From SOJA01 sp964598485 (lineage in GTDB: Archaea > Thermoproteota > Bathyarchaeia > Bathyarchaeales > Bathycorpusculaceae), in the NCBI GenBank assembly GCA_964598485.1, contig CAZRCD010000001.1, positions 124,001 through 188,000 on the forward strand: a stretch of DNA of 64,000 bases, read 5' to 3'. Under the pieces are notes generated by a model that was given only the letters and a program-made list of their open reading frames with translations, did not search any database and was not told where the DNA came from. How positions within the stretch are numbered: the first letter of the stretch is position 1; the number at the start of each line of letters is the position of its first letter. Made by a program: the position numbers and the translations under genes. Shown here in pieces: positions 15,743 through 23,008 of this stretch.

Positions 15743-16381
15743 TTGATTAGGGCTAAAATTGTTGTTGAAGGCAACGTTCAGAAGGTTGGCTATAGGGATT
15801 TTGTTCAGAAAGTAGCTAGAAAACTGGGTGTTAAGGGCTATGTGGAGAATCTGCGAGATGGAACTGTTCAAATTGTATGTGAGGCTGAAGAGGCTGTTTT
15901 GAACGGTTTCGTTGAAGGGATAAATGTTAAAGATGATTTTATAAAGGTTGAGAAGGTTCCGGTTGTTGAAAGATCTGAGGCCACAAGCGAGTTTGATTTC
16001 TTTGAAATTAAGTATGGTAGACTGGAGGAGGAGCTTGGGGAGAGGCTGGGGACTGCTGTAGCGTATGCTGGTGCAACACGTCAGGATATTAAAGAAATGC
16101 ATGTGGACCTAAAGGGATCAATAGAGGAAATGCATGTGGACCTAAAGGGATCAATAGAGGAAATGCATAAGGATCTTAAGGATGAGGTTGTGGGTGTTCA
16201 AAGTGAAATTAGGGGTATGCGTGGTGAAATGAGTGAGAGGTTTGATGAGATGGCGAAAAGATACGATGCTATATCCTCTGAGCTTGTTAGAACTAGGGAG
16301 GAGCTTACAAGGGCTGTTGGCGCTCTTTTGAAGTTGATTGAGGAGTTTATCCGTCAAAGACGTGGAGAAAAGAGTCAGTAG
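15743..16381 (+). CDS. Acylphosphatase domain fused to a long coiled coil
   Basis: 212 residues. Residues 1-90 form an acylphosphatase: GNVQKVGYRDFVQKVARKLG carries the phosphate loop and the catalytic arginine, and GYVENLRDGTVQIV the catalytic asparagine. From about 100 onward the chain is a coiled coil with a near-perfect tandem repeat (EMHVDLKGSIE twice, then EMHKDLKDEV) and a heptad-rich tail to residue 205. Acylphosphatases normally stop after about 90 residues. The gene is wedged between two epimerase genes, ending one base into the next, so the fusion may scaffold or regulate sugar-nucleotide enzymes. This is inference. Confidence 0.8.
   Translation: MIRAKIVVEGNVQKVGYRDFVQKVARKLGVKGYVENLRDGTVQIVCEAEEAVLNGFVEGINVKDDFIKVEKVPVVERSEATSEFDFFEIKYGRLEEELGERLGTAVAYAGATRQDIKEMHVDLKGSIEEMHVDLKGSIEEMHKDLKDEVVGVQSEIRGMRGEMSERFDEMAKRYDAISSELVRTREELTRAVGALLKLIEEFIRQRRGEKSQ
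16094..16159 (+). repeat. Tandem 33-bp coding repeat
   Basis: Two adjacent identical 33-base units (16094-16126 and 16127-16159) plus a third diverged one. Each encodes EMHVDLKGSIE, an 11-residue coiled-coil unit in the acylphosphatase fusion. Exact identity of the two units points to recent slippage or expansion. Confidence 0.9.
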
Positions 16382-17409
16382 TGGATTTTGGTGTTCACTT
16401 GAGTTTTGAAGAAATTCTAGCTAATTATTCGGGTAGGCGTGTTTTGGTTACTGGCGGAGCTGGCTGTATTGGAAGCAATCTGGTAAAGGCTCTTTTGACA
16501 GCGGAGCCTGAGCGAATAGTTGTTATAGATGATCTTTCAGCGTCTTATGAGTGGAATTTGCCGAATGATCCTAAGGTGTTGTTTATACGTGGAAGCGTGT
16601 TGGATGAGGAGAGGATGAAGAGGGCTTTTAGTTTTAAGCCTCATTTTGTTTTTCATTTGGCGGCTCATTTTGCTAATCAGAATAGTGTTGATCATCCTGA
16701 AACTGATTTGATGGTTAATGGTTTTGGAACGTTGAGGACGTTGGAGTATGCGAATTTGGTTGGTGTGGAACGGTTTGTTTTTGCTTCTTCTGGCTGCTCG
16801 GTTTATGGAAGTCAAGCGCCTTTGCCGTTAAAAGAGGATATTGTTTCGTTGCATTTGGATACGCCTTATCAAATCAATAAGTTGGTAGGTGAGTTGTATT
16901 GTAATTACTTCCATGGTTATTATGGGTTGCCGGTTGCTATAGCGAGGTATTTTAATGTTTATGGTCCTGGAGAGGTGCCTGGTAGGTATAGGAATGTTAT
17001 TCCGAATTTTGTTTGGTGGGCTTTGCATAAGCAGCCTTTGCCGGTTACTGGGAGTGGTGAGGAGACTAGGGATTTCACTTTTGTTGAGGATATTGTTGAT
17101 GGCACGCTTAGGATGGGAGCTGTTAAGGAAGCGGTTGGTGAAGCGGTTAATTTGGCTTCTGAGACTGAGACTAGGGTGATTGATTTGGCGAATTGGATTA
17201 GCGAGCTTGCTGGAAACGAGGCTGGAATCGTTTTTAAGCCTAGAAGAGATTGGGACAAGGTTGTGAAGAGAAGGGCTTCAATTGAAAAAGCTAGGAGACT
17301 TCTTGGTTATGAACCTAAAACTGACATGAAAACTGGTTTGAATAAAACTTATGAATGGGTTAGGGAGAACCAAGAGCACATCGAAAGAGTGCAGAGTTTG
17401 AGCGTATAA
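16381..17409 (+). CDS. NAD-dependent nucleotide-sugar 4-epimerase (GalE-like SDR)
   Basis: 342 residues from GTG 16381, which shares its first base with the stop of the preceding gene. It shows LVTGGAGCIGSNLVKALL, HLAAHFANQNSV, FASSGCSVYGS, the catalytic YxxxK as YQINKLVGE, and RYFNVYGPGEVPG. It has a normal GalE/WbpP-like layout. The 3' end of this gene is repeated as four stubs (18220-18418, 22066-22138, 25495-25570, 25828-25950), so the locus once held several such epimerases. Confidence 0.87.
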   Translation: MDFGVHLSFEEILANYSGRRVLVTGGAGCIGSNLVKALLTAEPERIVVIDDLSASYEWNLPNDPKVLFIRGSVLDEERMKRAFSFKPHFVFHLAAHFANQNSVDHPETDLMVNGFGTLRTLEYANLVGVERFVFASSGCSVYGSQAPLPLKEDIVSLHLDTPYQINKLVGELYCNYFHGYYGLPVAIARYFNVYGPGEVPGRYRNVIPNFVWWALHKQPLPVTGSGEETRDFTFVEDIVDGTLRMGAVKEAVGEAVNLASETETRVIDLANWISELAGNEAGIVFKPRRDWDKVVKRRASIEKARRLLGYEPKTDMKTGLNKTYEWVRENQEHIERVQSLSV

Positions 17410-17666
17410 GTATAAATAGGCGTTAATGACAGCATTTCAAATGTGGGTGTTAGAGATTGACTGAGCGTATTGAAGTGAATCCTAAGGTTTTAGGTGGAAA
17501 ACCTGTGATTAGGGGGACGAGGATTCCTGTGTACTTGATTCTGGAGCTTTTGTCTGCTGGTTATGATTTTAAGAGGATAATGGAGGCTTACCCCACTTTA
17601 AAGGAAGAAGAAATTAAAGCTGCTGTTGAGTATGCTACTAAGATCGTTAAAAATGAAGAAGCTTTT
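17335..17666 (+). repeat. About 330-bp direct repeat, copy 1
   Basis: The last about 75 bp of the epimerase gene, the intergenic DNA and most of the DUF433 gene are nearly identical to 25495-25822. Differences are a few substitutions and a 5-base deletion after the epimerase stop. It is long and similar enough to support homologous recombination. Confidence 0.85.
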
Positions 17667-17684
17667 GAGTATGCGGTGACTTAG
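17457..17684 (+). CDS. DUF433 antitoxin-like protein, copy 1
   Basis: 75 residues from TTG 17457. The core VLGGKPVIRGTRIPVYLILE, then EAYPTLKEEEIKAAVEYA, is the DUF433 fold, a small DNA-binding-like domain paired in prokaryotes with PIN-like DUF5615 toxins. That toxin follows in the same reading frame, separated only by TAG. Copy 2 at 25612 is almost identical but has lost the toxin. Confidence 0.88.
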   Translation: MTERIEVNPKVLGGKPVIRGTRIPVYLILELLSAGYDFKRIMEAYPTLKEEEIKAAVEYATKIVKNEEAFEYAVT

Positions 17685-18047
17685 ATACTGAGATTTCTTG
17701 CTGATGAAAACGTGTCTCCTCAAACGGTAAAGCTGCTTAGAAAGCTTGGGTATGACATTAAAGATGTTGCTGAAGCTGGCCTCAAAGGCTGTGAAGACGA
17801 TGAAGTTGTAAACTTAGCAGCAAGAGAAAAAAGGATCATTATAACGCATGACCTAGGTTTTGGCTCTATTTACTACTTCTCTAAAAGAGGTCAGGTTGGT
17901 ATAATCATATTAAGAATACATCCACCAACAGTTGAAGAAGTGAATCATATTCTCCAAAATTTCCTTGAAAGAGTAAATCTGGAAAAGGAAAAACTAACTA
18001 AATGTCTAATAATGTTGAACAGAAGAAGATACAGAGTTCTGAGATGA
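17685..18047 (+). CDS. DUF5615 PIN-like toxin lacking an ordinary start codon
   Basis: Product LRFLADENVSPQTVKLLRKLG and on, with IIITHDLGFGSIYYF; the acidic residues of LADEN and THD are the expected PIN-like active site. The frame is continuous with DUF433 across the TAG at 17682-17684. Codons after TAG are ATA, CTG, AGA. The first conventional start (GTG 17712) would remove LADEN and the active site. Either CTG/ATA initiates, the stop is read through, or the start has decayed. About 120 residues, a normal family length. Confidence 0.8.
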   Translation: MLRFLADENVSPQTVKLLRKLGYDIKDVAEAGLKGCEDDEVVNLAAREKRIIITHDLGFGSIYYFSKRGQVGIIILRIHPPTVEEVNHILQNFLERVNLEKEKLTKCLIMLNRRRYRVLR

Positions 18048-18066
18048 GAAGCCCTGAAGTGTACGT

Positions 18067-18216
18067 TTGGTAACCGAGACTGAGTTGAAGAGGTTGAGAG
18101 TTGACGTGGTTAACGAGTTGCATGAGATTAGGAGAAAGTATGCTGGGGCTTCTTCGGAGGAAATAGAACGTGTGGCTGCCGAAGTTCTTGAAGAAATTAA
18201 CAAAAGAAAGAAGTAA
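18067..18216 (+). CDS. Small charged ORF, possible antitoxin
   Basis: A 49-residue frame from TTG 18067: TETELKRLRVDVVNELHEI, KYAGASSEEIERVAAEV, ending EEINKRKK. It is highly charged and helical, resembling the C-terminal part of small antitoxins. It overlaps nothing and sits between the DUF5615 gene and epimerase debris. I do not recognise it; it could be non-functional. Confidence 0.35.
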   Translation: MVTETELKRLRVDVVNELHEIRRKYAGASSEEIERVAAEVLEEINKRKK

Positions 18217-18219
18217 GTT

Positions 18220-18418
18220 ACCTTACGGGAAACGAAGCTGAAATGGTTTTTAAGAGTAGGAGAGATTGGGATAAGGTTGTGAAGAGAAGAGCGTCTATAG
18301 AGAAGGCTAGGAAAATCTTGGGGTATGGGCCAAGGACTGATACAAAAACGGGTTTAAAGAAGACTTATGAGTGGATCGTTGAGAACAAGGATAGAATAGA
18401 AGCAAGTGTTACGTTTTG
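18220..18418 (+). pseudogene. Epimerase 3'-end stub
   Basis: Reads LTGNEAEMVFKSRRDWDKVV, then RASIEKARKILGY, KTGLKKTYEWIVEN and EASVTF. It parallels the last about 65 residues of the epimerase at 16381. No start or upstream domain remains. Confidence 0.8.
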
Positions 18419-18463
18419 AGGAACTTTACAGGTTGAGGCTTGGTTTTCGTAGGGAAATTGTGG

Positions 18464-18606
18464 AATGATTGAGGCAGAGCCCTTAGTAATTGCTTGTATA
18501 CCGATTTGTAACGAGGAGAAAACGATAGCTAAGGGGGTTTGCAGACAAAGAAGTGTGTGGATAAGGTTTTAGTTTGTGATGACTGTTCCAAGGAGGCAGG
18601 GAGATG
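18464..18606 (+). pseudogene. GT2 5'-end stub, frameshifted
   Basis: Starts MIEAEPLVIACIPICNEEKT and, after a frame change and loss of several codons, continues DKVLVCDDCSKEAG. It is the GT2 N-terminus up to its nucleotide-binding VCDDGS motif, where the homology ends. The same end point recurs at 23600 and 24495. Confidence 0.7.
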
Positions 18607-18645
18607 GCTGAAAGAGTATTTATAACAGTGTCTAAGTAGTTTAAT

Positions 18646-18966
18646 GTGCATGTGAGATGCGTTTGGTTGGCTAAGTTTCAGGTGGTGGGTGAAACAAGGT
18701 ATTCGAAAGAGGAATTGACGACTGTTATAGTGGAGCATCTGAGAGGTAGATTGTCTGTGATAAAGCAGCAGATATCGGGGTTGGAGAGAACGATTGAGAG
18801 TTTGGAGGGAAAGTATGGTGTCAGCTGGGAAGCCTTTAGGGAGAGGTTTGGAAGAGGAGAGTTGGGCGAAGATGCGGACTTGGACTATGTTGAGTGGCAT
18901 GCAGCTGTAGAGCTGCACAGGGAACTGCGTAAAGAAAGGGACATGCTGACGGAAGTACTTGGTTGA
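18646..18966 (+). CDS. TumA-like antitoxin, copy 1
   Basis: 106 residues, largely coiled coil: VIVEHLRGRLSVIKQQISGL, then SLEGKYGVSWEAFRERFGRG. Its stop overlaps the start of a TumE-family toxin gene by 4 bases. It is distantly similar to the 104-residue protein at 24581, which has the same neighbour. The function is inferred from the pair; the sequence has no catalytic motif. Confidence 0.65.
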   Translation: MHVRCVWLAKFQVVGETRYSKEELTTVIVEHLRGRLSVIKQQISGLERTIESLEGKYGVSWEAFRERFGRGELGEDADLDYVEWHAAVELHRELRKERDMLTEVLG

Positions 18967-19352
18967 GTGAAAGAATAGAGAAATACGTTAATAGAGTTGT
19001 CAGTTTTCTAAAGTTGCATCCTATGATTAAGGATGTGACTGTTGAGAGGAGGATGGTGACGAGGGATAGGGGATATATCAAGGCAACTGTTACCTTCGTG
19101 AACACCTCGCAACTTTGGATAAGAGAGTTTGTTGATGATAAGCTTAGGAAAATAGATTATGCTTATCATTATCAGGGTAGTGATGGAAAACTTGTGTTTA
19201 GATATGACAATGCGCCTCATCATGTAGACGTAGCAACATTCCGTCACCATAAACATGTATCGAATAAACCGAAGCCTGATTCAACAGAGGAGAAAACCGT
19301 TATAGATGTAGTAGCTGAAATAGTGAAAATCATACGCAAAGAGCTGTTTTGA
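18963..19352 (+). CDS. TumE-family toxin (DUF6516), copy 1
   Basis: 129 residues from TTG 18963. The family signature is the YAYHYQGSDGKLVFRYDN block, then APHH and HHKH. TumE proteins are type II toxins encoded with TumA. The 4-base overlap with the upstream gene indicates translational coupling. A diverged second copy lies at 24888, and a deletion product at 19989. Confidence 0.8.
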   Translation: MSERIEKYVNRVVSFLKLHPMIKDVTVERRMVTRDRGYIKATVTFVNTSQLWIREFVDDKLRKIDYAYHYQGSDGKLVFRYDNAPHHVDVATFRHHKHVSNKPKPDSTEEKTVIDVVAEIVKIIRKELF

Positions 19353-19402
19353 AGAAAGGCTTTCAAAAATTTGGTTGGTTGGATTTGTCTTTTTGTGTTT
19401 TT

Positions 19403-19516
19403 CCGAGGGGTTGCTTCGTGAGACATGGGGGGGTTGGAAACATGTTGTTTAGAGTCGGATGTTGATTAAAGTTTTATATGTTAGGTGCTTAAGAATACGT
19501 TTTGATGGTTATCGCT
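19403..19516 (+). promoter_or_regulatory. RDML leader/promoter, copy 2
   Basis: Conserved non-coding block CCGAGGGGTTGCTTCGTGAG, then GGAAACATGTTGTTTAGAGT, and a TATA-like TTTTATATG at 19472-19480. The same order and spacing is found before copies 3 and 4. The start aligned with copies 1 and 4 is GTG 19517. Confidence 0.6.
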
Positions 19517-19879
19517 GTGGTAGTGACTCGGGATATGTTGGTTTCAGTTAGGCGGATGGCTATACGTAAGCGGGTTTGGTTTAAGGTTTTAAGTCGGATG
19601 GAGCGGGCTGTCGTCAGTCTCACCATTAGATGCGTAGACAGAATCAGAAGTGCAAAGTTGGCCATTATAGTGAAGGCCATTGTGGATAAGCTGAATGATG
19701 CTGTGAAGGGTGGGGTGGAGAGGCTGATGGATACGGTTGGAAGATTGCTTGCTCAGAAGTTGAGTGGAATCGCCGTGGGCTGGGGGAATGAGTCTGCGTG
19801 TCACTGGGTGGAGGATTATGGTTTCATTCAGTTTTTGACTGTGAATTACATGAATACGCCGAGTCTTTATAGTGTGTGA
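19517..19879 (+). CDS. RDML-family small basic protein, copy 2 (N-type II, C-type A)
   Basis: 120 residues: RDMLVSVRRMAIRKRVWFKV, LTIRCVDRIRSAKLAI, IVKAIVDKLNDAV, then the type A end GIAVGWGNESACHWVEDYGF and NYMNTPSLYSV. The N-half is like copy 3 and the C-half like copy 1. The DNA after the stop matches that after copy 1 for about 75 bp, then passes into a stub of the GT2 start and TumA/TumE debris. Its GT2 partner has therefore been lost. Function unknown. Confidence 0.65.
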   Translation: MVVTRDMLVSVRRMAIRKRVWFKVLSRMERAVVSLTIRCVDRIRSAKLAIIVKAIVDKLNDAVKGGVERLMDTVGRLLAQKLSGIAVGWGNESACHWVEDYGFIQFLTVNYMNTPSLYSV

Positions 19880-19950
19880 ATTGTGTGGCATGTAAGGATG
19901 AAGGTTTGCGTATGAGTTTTGGTGAAATTTTGAGGTTTAAGTGAGTTTAT

Positions 19951-20090
19951 TTGGTTGCAGTAGAAGAGGCTGCTTGAGGAAACATCGGTTGAGTAGAAGG
20001 GAAGTTTATAAGCTTATCTGCAGGGTCGCAGAAAGAGAATATGGACAAGAGAGCGCAAGAATTTACGTGGACGCGAATGATATTTATTAG
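19951..20090 (+). pseudogene. GT2 5' stub joined to TumA/TumE remnant
   Basis: 19951-19977 encodes MVAVEEAA and stop, the first codons of a GT2 gene. Within it the frame CTGCTTGAGGAA onward reads LLEETSVE and stop, the very end of the TumA-like protein at 24581. Overlapping it, 19989-20090 reads MSRREVYKLICRVAEREYGQ, then ESARIYVDANDIY and stop, the first third of the TumE-type toxin at 24888 with an internal deletion. Confidence 0.7.
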
Positions 20091-20122
20091 TGTAGTCCCG
20101 AATAGTTAGTGAGGGTCTACTG

Positions 20123-20365
20123 ATGGGTGAATGGGTGGATCTAATAGAAGATGAGAAGAAGCAGATCAGGTATTTTAAGCGTATGGAGAGTGTGTTGAGT
20201 CGCAGATTTGCGGGTAAGGTGATCGCTATCGCCAACGGTGAGGTTGCTGGCGTGGGTGTGAGTGAGGAGGAAGCGTTGGCGCAGGCGCGGCGCAAATATC
20301 CAAAGAGGGCTGTCTACGTGGTTAGCTTCAGTGAAGGGGACCTTCTCGTCCATGGGATCGTCTGA
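20123..20365 (+). CDS. DUF5678 protein, unpaired copy
   Basis: 80 residues: RYFKRMESVLSRRFAGKVIA, IANGEVAGVGVSEEEALAQA, RRKYPKRAVYVVSF. The pattern (short helix, GK-V-A strand, G-V-G turn, helix, RxKYP, strand) is that of DUF5678. Three other copies in the island are each followed by a retropepsin-like protease; this one is followed by another DUF5678 gene. A stand-alone role or loss of its protease are both possible. Confidence 0.7.
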   Translation: MGEWVDLIEDEKKQIRYFKRMESVLSRRFAGKVIAIANGEVAGVGVSEEEALAQARRKYPKRAVYVVSFSEGDLLVHGIV

Positions 20366-20442
20366 GAAGCAGATTTTTCCATATTTTCACGAAATAAGTT
20401 AAATAAGCGTCATTGTACACTTTTATTCATGGGTCATGTGTG

Positions 20443-20652
20443 ATGGGTGTGAATTTGCGGGACGTTAACTATGAGTGGTTTCTGAAGGCGGATCTAGGCA
20501 AGTTTAGGGGATTGTATATAGTCATAGTTGATGGTCGAGTGGTAGGGTCTGGAGAGGAACCGGAGAAAATCTACTTCAAAGCCAAAGAGAAGTATCCAAA
20601 TAAAGAGGTTGTTTTGTGGAAAGTCCCAAAGGAAGAAACGCTCATACTATAA
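20443..20652 (+). CDS. DUF5678 protein of protease pair 1
   Basis: 69 residues: NYEWFLKADLGKFRGLYIVI, VDGRVVGSGEEPEKIYFKAK, EKYPNKEVVLWKVP. Clear DUF5678 layout. ATG 20443 follows GTGTG; the frame is open from 20413 but the shorter start fits the family. The next gene, a retropepsin-like protease, overlaps its 3' end. Confidence 0.72.
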   Translation: MGVNLRDVNYEWFLKADLGKFRGLYIVIVDGRVVGSGEEPEKIYFKAKEKYPNKEVVLWKVPKEETLIL

Positions 20653-21044
20653 CCTTTAGATATAGAAGTGAAAAGTCGGAGATATTTGGCGCTGTAAAAA
20701 GGCCAGTAGCAAAAGTTTACTTCAAAACCGATGAGGGTAAGTGGCTCCCTTGCTTTATGTATATTGATTCGGGAGCGGATTTCACATTAATCCCTTATAG
20801 ATTCGGTTTAATGCTGGGTTTTGAAATTAAGAAGAAGGTGCATGAAATATATGGAGTCGGCGGAGGAATTCCAGTGATCTTAAAGCCAGCGTTGATGAGG
20901 ATAAACGATGCGATGCTCAACGTTAGAATGGGTTGGTCGTTGCGTGAGGACGTGCCATTCATTCTTGGAAGGCTTGATGTGTTCGACAAGTTTAATGTAC
21001 AGTTCAGAGAAAAGGAAGGAATGGTAATCTTCGAACTGGTTTAG
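20616..21044 (+). CDS. Retropepsin-like aspartic protease, pair 1
   Basis: 142 residues from GTG 20616 (the N-terminus may be shorter). One catalytic Asp lies in CFMYIDSGADFTLIPYRF (DSGA motif, Asp51), a GVGGGIP flap-like loop follows, and FILGRLDVFDKF gives the hydrophobic-GR element. One Asp per chain means it would have to dimerise, as retropepsins do. It is encoded with, and overlaps, a DUF5678 gene. The substrate is unknown; the partner or its extension is a candidate. Confidence 0.75.
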   Translation: MESPKGRNAHTITFRYRSEKSEIFGAVKRPVAKVYFKTDEGKWLPCFMYIDSGADFTLIPYRFGLMLGFEIKKKVHEIYGVGGGIPVILKPALMRINDAMLNVRMGWSLREDVPFILGRLDVFDKFNVQFREKEGMVIFELV

Positions 21045-21128
21045 AGCGGACGTATGGATGAGTATTGGAGAACAAGGAGTGGATAGAGCAAGTTGCCAAG
21101 TTTTAAGTCTAAACTTGGATAGCATCAA

Positions 21129-21245
21129 ATGAGAGTTCTTGTTTTGGCTCAGTATTTTCCGCCTGATATGGGTGGTGGGGCTACTAGGGCTTATAATGTT
21201 GCTGAATGGCTTAACGACTCTAGTTTTAGGTTTGTTAGGTTTTAA
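21129..21245 (+). pseudogene. GT4 5'-end stub
   Basis: Encodes MRVLVLAQYFPPDMGGGATR, then AYNVAEWLNDSSFRFVRF and stop. The first about 26 residues match the N-terminal donor-loop region of the GT4 at 29307. The sequence then diverges. The same stub is fused in frame to an epimerase tail at 25403. Confidence 0.75.
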
Positions 21246-21275
21246 GGAAATGTATAAAAAGCCAGTGTTGTTTAT

Positions 21276-21593
21276 TTGTCTCGATTAGAAATGCTGACTT
21301 CAGAGGGTATATTGAGGAAGATTTCAGAGAATATGGAAGTCATTAGAGGGTATGGTGTCAGACGAATTGGATTGTTCGGATCTTATGCTTTAGGAAGCCA
21401 GAAGATTGAAAGTGACGTGGACGTATTAGTTGAGTTTGAGAAGGGAAAGAAGACTTTTGATAGTTATATGGGGCTTAAACTGTTTTTAGAGGATTTACTG
21501 AACCGTAAAGTTGATCTTGTAATATCCGAATCGGTGAAACCTGAGTTAAAACCGCATATCATGAAAAGTGTTAGCTATGCAGCGGGATCCTAA
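21276..21593 (+). CDS. MntA-type nucleotidyltransferase antitoxin
   Basis: 105 residues from TTG 21276. LFGSYALGSQKIESDVDVLV gives the exact GSx10DxD motif of minimal nucleotidyltransferases. It overlaps the HEPN gene downstream by 17 bp. In MntA/HepT systems the enzyme AMPylates a tyrosine of the HEPN toxin and silences it; all residues needed are present on both proteins. Confidence 0.88.
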   Translation: MSRLEMLTSEGILRKISENMEVIRGYGVRRIGLFGSYALGSQKIESDVDVLVEFEKGKKTFDSYMGLKLFLEDLLNRKVDLVISESVKPELKPHIMKSVSYAAGS

Positions 21594-21924
21594 AATTTAT
21601 TTAAAAGATATTCTTAAGGCTGTTGAAAAAATAGATAGTTATGTGGAGAATTTAGGCTTCAGAGAATTCTCGGCAAATGAGCTGGTTCAAGATGCGGTTG
21701 TGAGGAATCTAGAAATTATCGGAGAGGCTGTAAAGAAAATCCCGGAAGAAGTTAGAGGCAGGTACTCTGGAATAGAGTGGAGGAAAATAGCGGGGCTTAG
21801 GGACATATTAATTCATGAATATTTTGGCGTTGATTTAGAAATTCTGTGGGATATAATCAAGAACAAGCTTCCAGAACTGAAAGGAAAAGTTTCAGAAGTT
21901 CTCTCTGAAATTGAAGGGAAATAG
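21577..21924 (+). CDS. HepT-type HEPN RNase toxin
   Basis: 115 residues from ATG 21577. Helical HEPN domain with LEIIGEAVKKIPEEVRGRYS and the catalytic RDILIHEYFGVD: R-x4-H-x-Y is complete, including the tyrosine that MntA modifies. It forms a toxin-antitoxin operon with the upstream gene. Confidence 0.88.
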   Translation: MQRDPKIYLKDILKAVEKIDSYVENLGFREFSANELVQDAVVRNLEIIGEAVKKIPEEVRGRYSGIEWRKIAGLRDILIHEYFGVDLEILWDIIKNKLPELKGKVSEVLSEIEGK

Positions 21925-22032
21925 ATCGGAAGGAAATTTATTAAAAGTTGGTTAGGCTGAAGAGGCGAAAGTTTTATAGTGTTACGCTTAGAAGAAGTTG
22001 TTTCTGTGTACGCCTTGGTTTAGGTGAATTGT

Positions 22033-22138
22033 TTGGTTGAAGTGGAAGAGGCTGGAACAGTTTTTAGGCTGTATGAAGAAGACTCATGAGTGGATCCTAG
22101 AGAACAAGGATAAAATAGAAGCAAGTGTCAGGTTTTGA
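22033..22138 (+). pseudogene. GT2 5' stub fused to epimerase 3' stub
   Basis: TTG 22033 starts MVEVEEAGTVFRLYEEDS; the first nine residues are a GT2 start. The DNA then switches to the end of the 16381-type epimerase, read in another frame as MKKTHEWILENKDKIEASVR. The join is at about 22059-22066. Confidence 0.7.
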
Positions 22139-22190
22139 AGAAGGCATCTCCAGAATTTTTGTTAGTTAGATCTGCCTGTCTTATGCTTTT

Positions 22191-22304
22191 CCGAGGGGTT
22201 GCTTCGTGAGACATGGGCGATTGGAAACATGTTGTTTAGAGTCGGACATTGTGCAAAGTTTTTAAGGTTCAGTGTTTAATAACTTGTTTTTGGTGGTTAT
22301 CGCT
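22191..22304 (+). promoter_or_regulatory. RDML leader/promoter, copy 3
   Basis: The same CCGAGGGGTTGCTTCGTGAG block and GGAAACATGTTGTTTAGAGT as copies 2 and 4, but the part nearest the gene is diverged (GACATTGTGCAAAGTTTTTA instead of the usual TATA-like stretch). Confidence 0.55.
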
Positions 22305-22664
22305 GTGGTAATGAATCGGGATATGTTGGTTTCAGTTAGGCGGTTGGCTATGCGTAGGCGTGTTTGGTTTAAGGTTTTGAGTCGGATGGAGCGGGCTGTC
22401 GTCAGTCTCACCATTAGATGCGTAGACAGAATCAGAAGTGCAAAGTTGGCCATGATAGTGAAGGCCATTGTTGATAAGCTGAATGAGGCTGTGAGGAGTA
22501 GGGTGGAGAGGCTGATGGGTAGTGTTGGAAGCTCGCTTGCTCGAGCGATTGCCGAGATTGCCGTTTCATGGGGGAACCTTGAAGCCGTAAAGTGGGCTAT
22601 AGATAGGGGTTTCATAAGGTATGTGACGGTTATGGAAATGAATCGGCCTTTTTCACGTTTTTAA
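22305..22664 (+). CDS. RDML-family small basic protein, copy 3 (N-type II, C-type B)
   Basis: 119 residues from GTG 22305: RDMLVSVRRLAMRRRVWFKV, LTIRCVDRIRSAKLAM, then the type B end ERLMGSVGSSLARAIAEIAV and WAIDRGFIRYVTVMEMNRPF. From about 22484 its DNA is nearly identical to copy 4, while its first half is like copy 2. A short GT2 5' stub follows (22679), then a DUF5678/protease pair instead of the transferase. Confidence 0.65.
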   Translation: MVMNRDMLVSVRRLAMRRRVWFKVLSRMERAVVSLTIRCVDRIRSAKLAMIVKAIVDKLNEAVRSRVERLMGSVGSSLARAIAEIAVSWGNLEAVKWAIDRGFIRYVTVMEMNRPFSRF

Positions 22665-22678
22665 CGGGATGAATTGTT

Positions 22679-22732
22679 TTGGATAAGAGTAAAGACGAGT
22701 ATTCGCGCGTTAGGCTCTACGAGCAAAGTTAA
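22679..22732 (+). pseudogene. GT2 5' stub
   Basis: MDKSKDEYSRVRLYEQS and stop. The first nine residues and their DNA match the start of the GT2 at 26488 (MDKSKDEYSPV). The rest of the transferase has been replaced by a DUF5678/protease pair. Confidence 0.7.
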
Positions 22733-22768
22733 ATAATTGGGTCGTAAAGACTTATTTGGTGTTAGGGT

Positions 22769-23008
22769 TTGAGTGAGTTCTTAGCTTTATTTGATGAGCA
22801 GGAACGTAACAGAGAGTGGTTTGAGGAGAATCGTGAAAGTCTCGTTGATAGGTACGACGGGATGTTTGTGGCTATATATAAAGAAAATGTTGTGGAATGT
22901 AGCAAAGACCCAGCTGGGCTCAGAGAGAAGATACTGGCTAGGGGTCTTAGGCTGTCAGAGGTCATGGTTGAGTACGTCTCGAGGGAACCTCTGGAATTCA
23001 TATTATGA
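22769..23008 (+). CDS. DUF5678 protein of protease pair 2
   Basis: 79 residues from TTG 22769: REWFEENRESLVDRYDGMFV, AIYKENVVECSKDPAGLREK, MVEYVSREPLEFIL. The layout WF-x-N-x-L-x-RYDG is shared with the copies at 23654 and 56031. Its stop overlaps the protease start by 4 bases, so the two are translated together. Confidence 0.75.
   Translation: MSEFLALFDEQERNREWFEENRESLVDRYDGMFVAIYKENVVECSKDPAGLREKILARGLRLSEVMVEYVSREPLEFIL

Noticed and set aside
16085..16170. Direct repeats suggesting a CRISPR array
   Set aside because: The units are adjacent with no spacers and lie in frame inside the coiled-coil gene. No CRISPR array or cas gene was seen anywhere in the window.
17682..17684. TAG read as pyrrolysine
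   Set aside because: No pyl genes or methylamine methyltransferase context, and the codon sits between two domains rather than inside one. Simple termination with an odd start is likelier.
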